A stretch of DNA of 36,501 nucleotides, from NCBI GenBank assembly GCA_030681135.1, contig JAUXXF010000032.1, positions 1-36,501 of the forward strand. Reading direction: 5' to 3'. Of the stretch, positions 7,956-15,818 are shown in pieces. This DNA comes from Chlamydiales bacterium. GTDB lineage: Bacteria; Chlamydiota; Chlamydiia; Chlamydiales; SM23-39. The notes beneath the pieces are model-generated. The model did not search any database, was not told the DNA's origin, and saw only the letters and a list, made by a program, of their open reading frames with translations. Position 1 is the first letter of the stretch. Every line of letters begins with the position of its first letter. A program made the position numbers and the translations under genes.

Positions 7956-8265
7956 AGTCTTTCATTTCCCATCGTTTTGAATGAAGAGTGTAACAGAAAG
8001 GTCGAAAAGGGCACAACTGGGGATCAACAATCCCCTGAAAAAATAGACTTTTTAATAGAGAAGACACTACGTCAAAAGTTGGTTTGGCACACTTTTGGCA
8101 CAATTCAAATCTAAAATAAGCATTTTTCACCAGTGTTCCGGTTTTTAATTTCCTGCGGTTTATTTGTCGTTGAGTGTTGTGGGAAAATGTGCCAAAATTG
8201 TGCTGCGGCACTCAAAACGAATCCGATTTCTTTTTGCTTTTTAGATCCGATTTTGTCTATGAGAA
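7956..8265. other. Integrase leader and presumed attachment flank
   Basis: No gene is present in these 310 bases. They hold the integrase promoter region, a perfect hairpin (GGGGAT 8019-8024 / ATCCCC 8030-8035, loop CAACA) and several copies of a TGTGCCAAAA-type motif in both orientations. These are candidates for recombinase arm sites. The attachment core itself should be in or next to the tRNA-Tyr 3' end at 8266, but it cannot be defined without the other element end. Confidence 0.5.
8083..8203. repeat. Repeated GTGCCAAAA-type motifs, candidate integrase arm sites
   Basis: TTTGGCACA at 8083-8091 and TTTTGGCACA at 8093-8102 are followed by the reverse complement TGTGCCAAAA at 8188-8197. A partial copy AATTGTGC lies at 8196-8203, and GGGCACAA at 8009-8016 is a looser match. 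The spacing and the position between integrase and tRNA suit arm-type or regulatory protein sites. Confidence 0.45.
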
Positions 8266-8347
8266 TGGGGGCGGCTGGACTCGAACCAGCGGAGGCCGAA
8301 GCCGGGGGATTTACAGTCCCCTGCAATTGCCGCTATGCGACACCCCC
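8266..8347 (-). tRNA. tRNA-Tyr (anticodon GTA)
   Basis: An 82-base class II tRNA. The acceptor stem GGGGGTG pairs with CGCCCCC (one T-G pair), followed by discriminator A. The anticodon loop is CTGTAAA. The extra arm is long, as expected for bacterial tRNA-Tyr, and the T arm has GGTTCGAGTCC. CCA is not encoded. It lies 11 bases downstream of tRNA-Thr and is the likely integration target of the element to its left. Confidence 0.95.
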
Positions 8348-8358
8348 AGAAAAAGATT

Positions 8359-8431
8359 TGCTGGCGAAAGGAATTGAACCCTCAACCATCCGATTACAAG
8401 TCGGGCGCTCTACCAATTGAGCTACGCCAGC
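8359..8431 (-). tRNA. tRNA-Thr (anticodon TGT)
   Basis: A 73-base tRNA. The acceptor GCTGGCG pairs with CGCCAGC, followed by discriminator A. The D arm contains AGCTCAATTGGTAGAGC, the anticodon loop is CTTGTAA, and the T arm has GGTTCAATTCC. CCA is not encoded. It is first in a Thr-Tyr tRNA unit read on the minus strand. Confidence 0.95.
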
Positions 8432-8444
8432 TTAGAAAAAAAAG

Positions 8445-8474
8445 ATCGTAGCATATGGAGGTTTTAAGATTCAA
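8445..8474 (-). promoter_or_regulatory. Predicted promoter of the tRNA-Thr/tRNA-Tyr unit
   Basis: On the minus strand TTGAAT (8474-8469), an 18-base spacer, and TACGAT (8450-8445). Transcription would start about seven bases before the tRNA-Thr 5' end, as expected for a tRNA promoter. The -35 box overlaps the last codons of the SEC-C gene. Confidence 0.5.
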
Positions 8475-8757
8475 TTTCTTTATCAGAATTTTCTGAAGAA
8501 GAGTCCGGAAGAGGAGGGTTTTCCTCTGGAGGAGTCGTTGGTTTTAAAACTCTTTTGACTTCAGATAAAGACGGAATATCTGCCAATTTTGTATGAAACA
8601 ACCCAGTTAATTGAGACATTTTTTGAGGAAGAGCGCTTGCCCCATCTTCAATTTTGGAAGCCTTAAAACGACCTCCCAGCATACTGCTTTCACAACATTT
8701 TTTAAATTTCTTTCCCGAGCCGCAAGGGCATGGGTCATTTCTTCCAGGTTTTTTCAT
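8464..8757 (-). CDS. Small SEC-C motif protein
   Basis: A 97-residue protein starting [20 protein letters not shown]. The motif [13 protein letters not shown] is the SEC-C zinc-binding signature found at the SecA C-terminus, where it binds SecB and ribosomes, and in many small stand-alone proteins. The remaining 75 residues are low in complexity, proline- and serine-rich and acidic at the end. I start it at the ATG at 8757. A longer frame upstream would add 31 residues without a SEC-C relationship and would run against the divergent promoter. The function of stand-alone SEC-C proteins is mostly unknown; a metal-dependent protein-interaction role is likely. Confidence 0.8.
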   Translation of the reverse strand: MKKPGRNDPCPCGSGKKFKKCCESSMLGGRFKASKIEDGASALPQKMSQLTGLFHTKLADIPSLSEVKRVLKPTTPPEENPPLPDSSSENSDKEIES

Positions 8758-8828
8758 TGCAATAACTATTTTTAATTGTTCAGCTCCATGATAACACAGA
8801 GAAATCAGACTTTGCAACAACTCTCTAC

Positions 8829-8857
8829 TTGACGATTCAAGGGAAAGCACTTAAAAT
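8829..8857 (+). promoter_or_regulatory. Predicted promoter of the TtcA-like gene
   Basis: TTGACG (8829-8834), a 17-base spacer and TAAAAT (8852-8857), a near-consensus sigma70-type match. The expected transcription start, about 8863-8865, falls almost on the ATG at 8868. Confidence 0.55.
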
Positions 8858-8867
8858 CTTACCCCAT

Positions 8868-9617
8868 ATGAATCCTACTATCCCTATCGCCAAACCTCCT
8901 TGGAACGCCCTCGGTAAAGAATTAGAAAGCAGTTTCCGCAAAGCTCTTTTTGATTTTGATCTTTTACCTAAGGCTGACAAAAAAATAGCTGTTGCCCTTA
9001 GTGGAGGAAAGGATAGCCTGACTCTGCTCTATTTACTTCATGCAGTCCGGGGAAGGGGCTTTCCCTTCTTTGAGATATGCGCCATTCACGTCGACGGAGA
9101 GTTCTCCTGCGGCTCAAGCGTATCAAATCAATTTTTGCAAAATATTTGCCGCGAATTAGAAGTCGAGTTCATTGTCTGCCAATCTACCCAGACCAGGGAA
9201 AACCTCGAATGTTACAGATGTTCTCGAGAAAGAAGGTCTCTTATCTTTCGTGCAGCCAAGGAAGCAGGGGCTACAACGATCGCTTTTGGACACCACCAAG
9301 ACGACAGCGTCCAGACACTGCTGCTCAATCTTCTTCATAAAGCAGAATTTGCAGCCAATTTACCAAAAATTTTTATGCATGACTATGGCATAACCATTAT
9401 CCGCCCTCTCATCTACATGAGCGAAAAGTCCATCCGGACATTTGCCAAACAATACGGGTTTGCAAGGATTACCTGTCAGTGCCCCGTCGGACAAAACTCA
9501 AAGAGAAAAACAGTCGATCAACTCTTGGAGCAAATCGAAGAACATTTCCCCCACGCTCGCAGCAACCTCGCCAAAGCCGGCCTTCTCTATGGTTCAGACA
9601 AAGCGTTAAGAAAATAG
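8868..9617 (+). CDS. ttcA: TtcA-like tRNA 2-thiocytidine synthetase (PP-loop ATPase)
   Basis: A 249-residue cytosolic enzyme of the PP-loop superfamily. The ATP-binding loop VALSGGKDSLTLLYLLH lies at residues 42-58. The CxxC pair is Cys115/Cys118 (ECYRCSRERR), and GHHQDDSVQTLLLNLL matches the TtcA family motif. A further Cys-x-Cys (Cys203/205, CQCPVG) may supply the third cluster ligand. By family, TtcA adenylates C32 of certain tRNAs and inserts sulfur using an iron-sulfur cluster. It is somewhat shorter than E. coli TtcA (about 310 residues), missing part of the C-terminus. The start at 8868 follows from the promoter upstream; there is no good ribosome-binding site. TilS is excluded because TilS lacks the CxxC. 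Confidence 0.8.
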   Translation: MNPTIPIAKPPWNALGKELESSFRKALFDFDLLPKADKKIAVALSGGKDSLTLLYLLHAVRGRGFPFFEICAIHVDGEFSCGSSVSNQFLQNICRELEVEFIVCQSTQTRENLECYRCSRERRSLIFRAAKEAGATTIAFGHHQDDSVQTLLLNLLHKAEFAANLPKIFMHDYGITIIRPLIYMSEKSIRTFAKQYGFARITCQCPVGQNSKRKTVDQLLEQIEEHFPHARSNLAKAGLLYGSDKALRK

Positions 9618-9619
9618 TG

Positions 9620-9649
9620 TTGTCAGATTATTAAAAAAATCTGTATAAA
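9620..9649 (+). promoter_or_regulatory. Predicted promoter of the putP-like gene
   Basis: TTGTCA (9620-9625), an 18-base spacer and TATAAA (9644-9649). The predicted start, about 9656, is only a few bases before the ATG at 9659, and there is no Shine-Dalgarno sequence. Confidence 0.5.
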
Positions 9650-9658
9650 ACAATAAGA

Positions 9659-11122
9659 ATGGACACCTTACTTAACTCTAGTTATTTTTCTCTCGAAATC
9701 CTTACATTTGTTATTTATTTTGCCGTTCTTTTAGGAATTGCGTGGTTTTCTTATCAAAAGCAAACTTCCGATACAGACTTTTTACTAGGCAACCGCTCCT
9801 TAAATTTCTGGCTCACCGCCCTTTCTGCCCACGCCAGTGATATGAGCAGCTGGCTATTTTTAGGCTATCCAGCCCTCATCTATGCAAGCGGCGTGTTTTC
9901 CGCTTGGGCTGCCATCGGACTGACTTTCTTCATGTTCTTAAATTGGCATTTTATAGCCCCAAGACTTCGGACCGTCACCGAACAATCCAATAGTTTAACT
10001 CTCAGCTCTTACTTTGAAACCCGCTTTGCAGACACCTCGGGGACGCTTCGCCTTTTAGCAGGGTGTACGTCGATCATTTTCTTTCTTTTCTACATCTCTT
10101 CAGGACTCGTCGGTTTAGGGATTCTCGTTGAGACGCTTTTCAACCTCAATTATCTCGCAGGCGTCTCTATTGGACTGCTCGTAGTCGTTACCTATGTCTT
10201 CATGGGAGGATATAAGACCATCGCATGGATCGATCTTTTCCAAGGGTTTTTCTTGCTGGCAGTCATTATTTTCATTCCGATTGCTTTGTTACAACCCATT
10301 GGAGGTCTTGACCCCGTACTCAACGCGATTGCAGAAAAAAAATTATCCACCTCGCTCTTCCCCGACTACTCTCTAACCACGTGGGTCAGCATCTTTCTTA
10401 CCACCACAGGATGGGGGCTCGGTTATTTTGGCCAACCTCATATCATCACAAAATTCATGGGAATCCGCCGGGTAAGCGATATGCACAAAGCAAAATACTT
10501 AGGCATTAGCTGGCAAGCCATCGCTTTAACCTGCGCTACTCTCATCGGCTTAATCGGCATTTATATGTTTCCTGAAGGCTTAGCCGAACCTGAGCAGCTC
10601 ACCTTGCAAATTGTCAAAAAAACCCTCCCTCAACTCTTTGCAGGACTCGTTCTTTGCGCCATTTTAGCTGCCACTACGAACGTCATGGCTGCCCAAATAT
10701 TAGTCGTAGCTTCCAATGTCTCCGAAGATATTTATAAGAAATTTTTCCGAAAAACAGCTTCCCCTAAAGAGCTACTTTGGATTTCCAGATCCAGCGTCCT
10801 CACCGTTTCTTTGATCGCCTTTATCATCGCCTTTTTCAAAATCAGCACAATTTATGAACTGGTTTTATTTTCCTGGTCAGGTCTAGGATCTGCTTTCGGT
10901 CCCCTCATTATCCTCTCTTTATATTGTACAAGCATCAACAAAAGAGGCGCATTTGCCGGTATCCTTGCCGGAGGCCTCACCGCCCTTATTTGGCCCTATT
11001 TAGATAAACACTACCAATGGTCAATCCCCTCTTTAGTCCCGGGTTACTGTTTGAGTATCATTTCGATCTTTGTCTTTTCTTCTCTCAAAGAGCCTCAAAG
11101 CGAACGAGATATTACCTTGTAG
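9659..11122 (+). CDS. putP: Sodium/proline symporter, SSS family
   Basis: A 487-residue polytopic membrane protein with about 13 hydrophobic segments. Family signatures visible are the TM1 region LEILTFVIYFAVLLGIAWF, the loop DTDFLLGNRSLNFWLTALSAHASDMSSWLFLGYP, split here as DFLLGNRSLNFW and SAHASDMSSWLFLG, and later GWGLGYFGQPHI. These match PutP, which couples sodium entry to proline uptake; residues of the AxASDMSxW stretch line the sodium and substrate sites. Length is normal for PutP (about 500). Start choice is forced, since the first membrane span begins about 12 residues in. Proline is the best-supported substrate, though related SSS members carry other solutes. Confidence 0.88.
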   Translation: MDTLLNSSYFSLEILTFVIYFAVLLGIAWFSYQKQTSDTDFLLGNRSLNFWLTALSAHASDMSSWLFLGYPALIYASGVFSAWAAIGLTFFMFLNWHFIAPRLRTVTEQSNSLTLSSYFETRFADTSGTLRLLAGCTSIIFFLFYISSGLVGLGILVETLFNLNYLAGVSIGLLVVVTYVFMGGYKTIAWIDLFQGFFLLAVIIFIPIALLQPIGGLDPVLNAIAEKKLSTSLFPDYSLTTWVSIFLTTTGWGLGYFGQPHIITKFMGIRRVSDMHKAKYLGISWQAIALTCATLIGLIGIYMFPEGLAEPEQLTLQIVKKTLPQLFAGLVLCAILAATTNVMAAQILVVASNVSEDIYKKFFRKTASPKELLWISRSSVLTVSLIAFIIAFFKISTIYELVLFSWSGLGSAFGPLIILSLYCTSINKRGAFAGILAGGLTALIWPYLDKHYQWSIPSLVPGYCLSIISIFVFSSLKEPQSERDITL

Positions 11123-11237
11123 AATAGACCCGTTCCACCTCAAAAGAACCCTAAAATCGACGAAACCTAGGTTTGTGGACGGTCTCTAATATGTACAAAA
11201 AAGTGAATTTTCTGCACAATGTATGTCAGAAAACTTT

Positions 11238-11266
11238 TTGACAAATTTCAAATAAACACTTACACT
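11238..11266 (+). promoter_or_regulatory. Predicted promoter of htrA
   Basis: TTGACA (11238-11243, perfect), a 17-base spacer and TACACT (11261-11266). Transcription would start near 11273, downstream of an in-frame ATG at 11268, which supports the ATG at 11298 as the real start. Upstream lies a 12-bp perfect palindrome, AAACCTAGGTTT at 11163-11174, of unknown role. Confidence 0.6.
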
Positions 11267-11297
11267 TATGAGCTTTTTAAGAGGAGGTAAAATAACA

Positions 11298-12722
11298 ATG
11301 ATTTCCCCTAGAAAATTAATCAGTGCATTCTTACTTTCATCTTCCCTATTTGCCGTAGAAAGCGCCAATGAGGCCTCGAAAGGGACAACTGTTTTAGAGC
11401 AAACGTCCAAAGCTTTCACACAGATCGCGAAAAAAGCCATGCCAGCCACTGTGTTCATTAAAACAACCCTCTCTTCTTCACAGCAAGATCAGTATTGCAG
11501 CCCTTTTGACTTTTACGGAGAGGATTTGTTCCAAAGATTTTTCGGGGCCCCTCGCGAAAGAGGGCAGCAACCTCAAATGACGAGCGGCTCTGGTTTTCTG
11601 ATTTCAGCCGATGGATATATCGTCACAAATCATCATGTGATCAAAAACGCCAAACAAATCACTATCGTACTCAATGACGGCGAAGAGTTTACAGCCACTG
11701 TCAAAGGATCCGATCCAAGAACCGATTTAGCTGTAGTAAAAATTGAGGGGGAAGATTTTCCTTTTTTACAATTTGGCAATTCTGATGAAGTAGATATCGG
11801 CGAGTGGGCCATAGCTATCGGCAACCCGTTTGCTCTAGAAGCTAGTTTAACAGTCGGAGTCATCAGCGCCAAAGGAAGACAAGATCTGGGAATTGCTGCT
11901 TTTGAAGATTTTATCCAAACTGACGCTGCCATCAATCCTGGCAACTCGGGAGGCCCTCTATTAGATCTCTATGGAAAAGTCATAGGCGTCAATACGGCTA
12001 TCTTGTCCCGCAGTGGAGGGTACATGGGCGTTGGGCTTTCTATCCCCAGCAAAATGGCTCAATACATCACAGACCAGATCATTCATGAAGGAGTTGTGAA
12101 AAGAGCTTACCTCGGAGTCTTGCTGCAACCGATAGACAAACAGCTCGCGGAGGCCATGGCCCTTGAAAAGCAAGAAGGTGTGCTCATCGCCGATGTCATA
12201 AAAGACTCACCTGCCGAAAAAGCAGGACTCAAGCAAGGCGATATCATTTTGTCCTACAACAACAAACCCGTGAAGACTCTCGCTCAATTTCGCAACGATA
12301 TTGCGATGATGTCTCCCGGACAGTCCGTTGCTTTGACCATTTTACGGAATGGAAAGACCATGAAAATCACCGCTTCTACAGGCTCTCAATCAGAGGGAGA
12401 GGTCGCTTCAACAGAGATCATGCAAAAACTAGGTTTAGAGATCGACAATCTCACTCCAGAATTTATTGATCGTTTAGGCTACCCTGCAGATATCAGCGGC
12501 GTTATCATCACTCGCGTAAAACCAGGCTCCGTGGCAGCTGCCGCCGGACTCCGCGCCTCTTTAGTGATCACTGGAGTTGCCGAGGATTTGAACAGCCAGC
12601 AAAAAGTACGCAATATAGAAGAGCTTGAAAAAGCCTTAAAAACTGTCAGCAACAAAAAATACATCATTTTAATTGTACGCGGACAAAACTGTCAATACTA
12701 CTACACCATGAAACTCAATTAA
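11298..12722 (+). CDS. htrA: Periplasmic serine protease/chaperone HtrA (DegP/DegQ)
   Basis: A 474-residue exported protease. Residues 1-20 form a signal peptide (KLISAFLLSSSLFAV). The trypsin-like domain has the triad His113 (VTNHHVI), Asp143 (DPRTDLAVV) and Ser217 (NPGNSGGPL). Two PDZ domains follow; the first covers roughly 265-355 (YLGVLLQ, GDIILSYNNKPV) and the second the C-terminal 100 residues. It degrades or refolds damaged envelope proteins; chlamydial HtrA is required for normal development. The start at 11298 is supported by GAGGAGGT ten bases upstream and by the promoter at 11238-11266. Length and residues are typical, with nothing missing. The glycosidase gene follows after four bases. 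Confidence 0.95.
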   Translation: MISPRKLISAFLLSSSLFAVESANEASKGTTVLEQTSKAFTQIAKKAMPATVFIKTTLSSSQQDQYCSPFDFYGEDLFQRFFGAPRERGQQPQMTSGSGFLISADGYIVTNHHVIKNAKQITIVLNDGEEFTATVKGSDPRTDLAVVKIEGEDFPFLQFGNSDEVDIGEWAIAIGNPFALEASLTVGVISAKGRQDLGIAAFEDFIQTDAAINPGNSGGPLLDLYGKVIGVNTAILSRSGGYMGVGLSIPSKMAQYITDQIIHEGVVKRAYLGVLLQPIDKQLAEAMALEKQEGVLIADVIKDSPAEKAGLKQGDIILSYNNKPVKTLAQFRNDIAMMSPGQSVALTILRNGKTMKITASTGSQSEGEVASTEIMQKLGLEIDNLTPEFIDRLGYPADISGVIITRVKPGSVAAAAGLRASLVITGVAEDLNSQQKVRNIEELEKALKTVSNKKYIILIVRGQNCQYYYTMKLN

Positions 12723-12726
12723 CACT

Positions 12727-14475
12727 ATGCCCCCCATAACTACACCTATCGGGGCGGGGACTTTCCTCCCCGCCCTAGACATTACCTACTGGAATGGAGG
12801 GGATCTTCAACACAAGACCTTATCTCTTACAGAAAAAGTTGCCCATTACGCCTCTCAACTCTTTTGGCTCGGGCTGGGAGCTATTCTGTTGCCTGTAGCA
12901 GGCTGCTATTTGGCTCTTCGCCACCTATACCTGTGGACGACAACAACAAAAAGCCCTTCTCTCCCTTCAAAAGAGCCTCCAGCAAAAGTAGAACTCTCTT
13001 CCGTACTCCCTGAAAAAGTAGGCTACGCGTTTCAACTATTTCAAGATGGTGGAGTTGGAACCCGCTTTTCTGCTACGAAAGGGCTCGAAGGTCAATGTCA
13101 ATGGGATGATTATTTAACCCCAGAACATATTGACAATACGCGAGAAGGAGATTTTGAAAAATTTTTCGTAGATATTTTGGGCACCCCTGCTCCTTGGACC
13201 GACATCCTGAACAAATTAGGATCGAATGCATGTCGCTTTTCTCTGGAGTGGTCGATTATTCAACCCAAGCCTGGGGGAGAGTATAATCGAAAAGCTCTCG
13301 ATCTCTACCATCAATTCATTAAAGAGCTATTAGATAGAGGCATAGAGCCTGATGTTACACTCCATCACTTCACTCACCCTACATGGTTCGAAGAGATGGG
13401 AGCTTTCAAACATGAAGAAAATGGCCCCTTATTTAAACAGTACGCTCTTGACATGATGGAAGAATTTCCAGAGATCAAAACATGGTACACCATTAATGAA
13501 CCTGGAGCCCTCACATTAGAGTGTTTATTGAAAGACCACCCCTCTTCGATCAACACGGTTGATCAAGCAGGACGGATGATCCGAAACCTACTGATTACCC
13601 ATTGCCAAATCTACTCTGAAGCTAAACAAAAAAAGATTACAGCCAACATTGGCATCACCCACCAGTGGCTAAAATTCTATGGGATTAATCAAAATCCTCT
13701 AGAAAATGCTGTGTGTTCTGTAGCCGCCAAAATCACCCACTGGGCTATCTACAATTTTTTCAAAACAGGACAATTTTCCTTTGAGGTCCCTCTACAATCT
13801 AATCTTCATTTTTCGATTGACCCAGAAACTTTTCAGAAAAATAACGGATTTTTAGATCATATAGGAGTCCAGTTTTATGGCCCTGCTCATATCATTTTAG
13901 GAAGCAATGGAGGTAAAAAATTTCCTGGACATCGCATTCACAATCTTATTTTGAGTGAAAAACTCGGTCTCGGCCTCTCTTTTGGAGGCACGTGCCCCCC
14001 TGGAAAAAGAGTCATGAGCTTTGGTCCAACAGTCGATACAGGTGATTTGACAGAAGTTTTACAAGAAGCCTCCGAGCTCCCCTGCGGCCTTAAAAAGAAG
14101 ATCCGCATTTCAGAACTTGGGGTAGATCGAAGAACTCAAGGTCATGGGGATGAGGGATTTATCGTCAATGATAGGCTACAAAAAGAGATCTTTGAAGAAT
14201 ATGGCGCCGTCTTAGAGCCATTTAAAGACAAACTTGAAGCGCTCTTTATTTGGACGCTACAAACAAGTCCTGGCTATGATGGAGAAGGTAGACTCATCCC
14301 CTCTCAAATCGAGTGGCAGCGAGGCGCTGAATCAGGTCTTGGCGTCTGCGTTGTCGGTAAGGACGAAGAGCGAAAGCCCACAGGAGACTATGACTTGCAT
14401 CTGGCCGGAAGGCTCCTGCAAAAAGCTTTTCTTCACCGCAGGGCACTTTCAAATGAAAGTTCTCCGTTGGTATAA
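12727..14475 (+). CDS. Family 1 glycoside hydrolase with N-terminal membrane segment
   Basis: A 582-residue protein. A hydrophobic segment lies at about residues 46-66 (LFWLGLGAILLPVAGCYLAL), then a short linker and a GH1 barrel from about residue 97. Seen are FSLEWSIIQP (strand 2 region), TLHHFTHPTWFEEMGAF, TINEPGA with the acid/base Glu258, and ISELGVD with the nucleophile Glu463. Both catalytic glutamates are present, so a retaining beta-glycosidase activity is expected. Substrate is not clear; it could be a beta-glucoside, a 6-phospho-glucoside or a host glycan. The nucleophile motif is SELG rather than the usual TENG, so it is a divergent member. It starts four bases after htrA without a Shine-Dalgarno sequence and is probably coupled to it. 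A membrane-anchored GH1 is unusual. Confidence 0.8.
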   Translation: MPPITTPIGAGTFLPALDITYWNGGDLQHKTLSLTEKVAHYASQLFWLGLGAILLPVAGCYLALRHLYLWTTTTKSPSLPSKEPPAKVELSSVLPEKVGYAFQLFQDGGVGTRFSATKGLEGQCQWDDYLTPEHIDNTREGDFEKFFVDILGTPAPWTDILNKLGSNACRFSLEWSIIQPKPGGEYNRKALDLYHQFIKELLDRGIEPDVTLHHFTHPTWFEEMGAFKHEENGPLFKQYALDMMEEFPEIKTWYTINEPGALTLECLLKDHPSSINTVDQAGRMIRNLLITHCQIYSEAKQKKITANIGITHQWLKFYGINQNPLENAVCSVAAKITHWAIYNFFKTGQFSFEVPLQSNLHFSIDPETFQKNNGFLDHIGVQFYGPAHIILGSNGGKKFPGHRIHNLILSEKLGLGLSFGGTCPPGKRVMSFGPTVDTGDLTEVLQEASELPCGLKKKIRISELGVDRRTQGHGDEGFIVNDRLQKEIFEEYGAVLEPFKDKLEALFIWTLQTSPGYDGEGRLIPSQIEWQRGAESGLGVCVVGKDEERKPTGDYDLHLAGRLLQKAFLHRRALSNESSPLV

Positions 14476-14561
14476 TTCTTTAGCTACAGAGGGGATTGGA
14501 ACATTTTCATATCTTTATATATGAGTAATTGCTATAACTATGGACATTCCCTTAAAAAGCT

Positions 14562-15818
14562 ATGGAAACTATGACATTTACACAAATTCCTTTACATTCA
14601 AGTCTCTTAAAAGCCATCGATGAAATGGGGCACACGACTCCTACTCCGATTCAAGAAAAAGCCATTCCCGTCATCTTAAATGGCTCTGATTTAAGAGCCT
14701 CAGCGCAAACAGGAACTGGAAAAACAGCAGCTTTCGTTCTTCCTGCGCTCCACAAATTGACCATCCCCTCAAACAAAAAAACAAGAGGGCCGAGAGTCCT
14801 TATTTTAACTCCCACAAGAGAACTTGCTATGCAAGTTGCGACAGAAACCGCCAAGTATAGCAAATACTTGTCTCGTGCAAAAACTGTTTGTCTCTATGGA
14901 GGCATTCCTTATGCAATACAAAATAGAGAACTTTCTCGCCCTTATGAGATCCTTGTCGCCACGCCAGGAAGACTGATCGACCAAATAGAGCGAGGACGTA
15001 TCGATCTTTCAGGGGTTGAACTATTTATCCTCGATGAAGCAGACCGAATGCTCGACATGGGATTTATAGAGCCGGTTCAAGAGATTGCCACCTCCTTACC
15101 ATCTACCAGACAAACACTCCTCTTTTCAGCCACCTTGAAAGGAGCTGTCATTCGTTTATCAGAGAATTTGTTAAAAAATCCTGTTGAAATTTGTATAGCT
15201 TCCGCTCACGAAAAACATGAAAACATTGATCAGCGGATCCATAAAGTGGATAACATCAACCACAAATATCAACTGCTCGATCATTTCCTCTCAGATGAAA
15301 CGGTTTATCAAACAATTATTTTCACAGCCACAAAACACCAAGCCGACACTCTTACCGATAAGCTGTTAGATCAAGGACATAAAGCAGCCGCTCTTCATGG
15401 AGATATGAACCAGCGTCAAAGAACTAAAACGCTTTCCCGCCTTCGTAAAGAAGAACTGCGCATTCTCGTAGCTACAGACGTTGCAGCCAGAGGGATCGAT
15501 GTACAAAGCATTACGCACGTCATCAACTTTGATCTACCGATGAGCCCTGAAGATTACGTACACCGCATTGGCCGGACAGGACGAGCAGGCGCCAGTGGAG
15601 TTGCCCTCTCCTTTGTCGCTCCTAAAGATCGCCATCTTGTAAAACGGATTGAACAGTTCACAGGACAGCAGCTCAGTTTCCACATCGTCCAAGGAATGGA
15701 GCCAAAAATGCAAGACACACCTCGCAAACAATTTTCGCCAAAGAAAAGATTCAGCGGCGGCGGCGGTGGGTACGGTAGGCCATCCACAAAAAACAGAAGA
15801 CCAGGAAGAAGCCGATAA
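14562..15818 (+). CDS. rhlE: DEAD-box ATP-dependent RNA helicase, RhlE type
   Basis: A 418-residue helicase with all motifs in order: Q motif TPTPIQEKAIP, motif I AQTGTGKT, Ia PTRELAMQ, TPGRL, II DEAD, III SAT, IV IIFTAT, V ATDVAARGID, VI HRIGRTGRAG. The last 45 residues are basic and glycine-rich (FSGGGGGYGR, ending NRRPGRSR), as in RhlE, where the tail binds RNA non-specifically. Role: RNA remodelling in ribosome assembly or RNA decay. An in-frame ATG at 14571 is an equally possible start; no strong ribosome-binding site separates them. Its last 68 bases overlap the convergent dsbB gene. Confidence 0.92.
   Translation: METMTFTQIPLHSSLLKAIDEMGHTTPTPIQEKAIPVILNGSDLRASAQTGTGKTAAFVLPALHKLTIPSNKKTRGPRVLILTPTRELAMQVATETAKYSKYLSRAKTVCLYGGIPYAIQNRELSRPYEILVATPGRLIDQIERGRIDLSGVELFILDEADRMLDMGFIEPVQEIATSLPSTRQTLLFSATLKGAVIRLSENLLKNPVEICIASAHEKHENIDQRIHKVDNINHKYQLLDHFLSDETVYQTIIFTATKHQADTLTDKLLDQGHKAAALHGDMNQRQRTKTLSRLRKEELRILVATDVAARGIDVQSITHVINFDLPMSPEDYVHRIGRTGRAGASGVALSFVAPKDRHLVKRIEQFTGQQLSFHIVQGMEPKMQDTPRKQFSPKKRFSGGGGGYGRPSTKNRRPGRSR

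Larger units (their letters stand above)
1..8265. mobile_element. tRNA-Tyr-associated integrative element, satellite-like (left end not in window)
   Basis: A tyrosine recombinase gene points away from the 3' end of tRNA-Tyr, the standard arrangement for an island integrated at a tRNA. Inward follow an unknown gene, an AlpA-like regulator, a primase-helicase, a second unknown gene, an origin-like repeat region and a toxin-antitoxin pair. The regulator, primase and unknown gene overlap and form one minus-strand operon. No structural phage genes or conjugation genes are seen. I infer an autonomously replicating integrative element such as a phage satellite or integrated plasmid. The right border should be within or next to 8266. 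I found no second copy of the tRNA-Tyr 3' end in positions 1-8260, so the left border is probably beyond position 1. Confidence 0.7.

Noticed and set aside
8111..8420. Open frames across the two tRNA genes on both strands
   Set aside because: They are antisense or sense readings of tRNA-Tyr and tRNA-Thr and have no protein-like content.
11268..11297. Longer start of htrA at 11268
   Set aside because: It lies upstream of the predicted transcription start and places ten extra residues before a good signal peptide; the ATG at 11298 has a strong ribosome-binding site.
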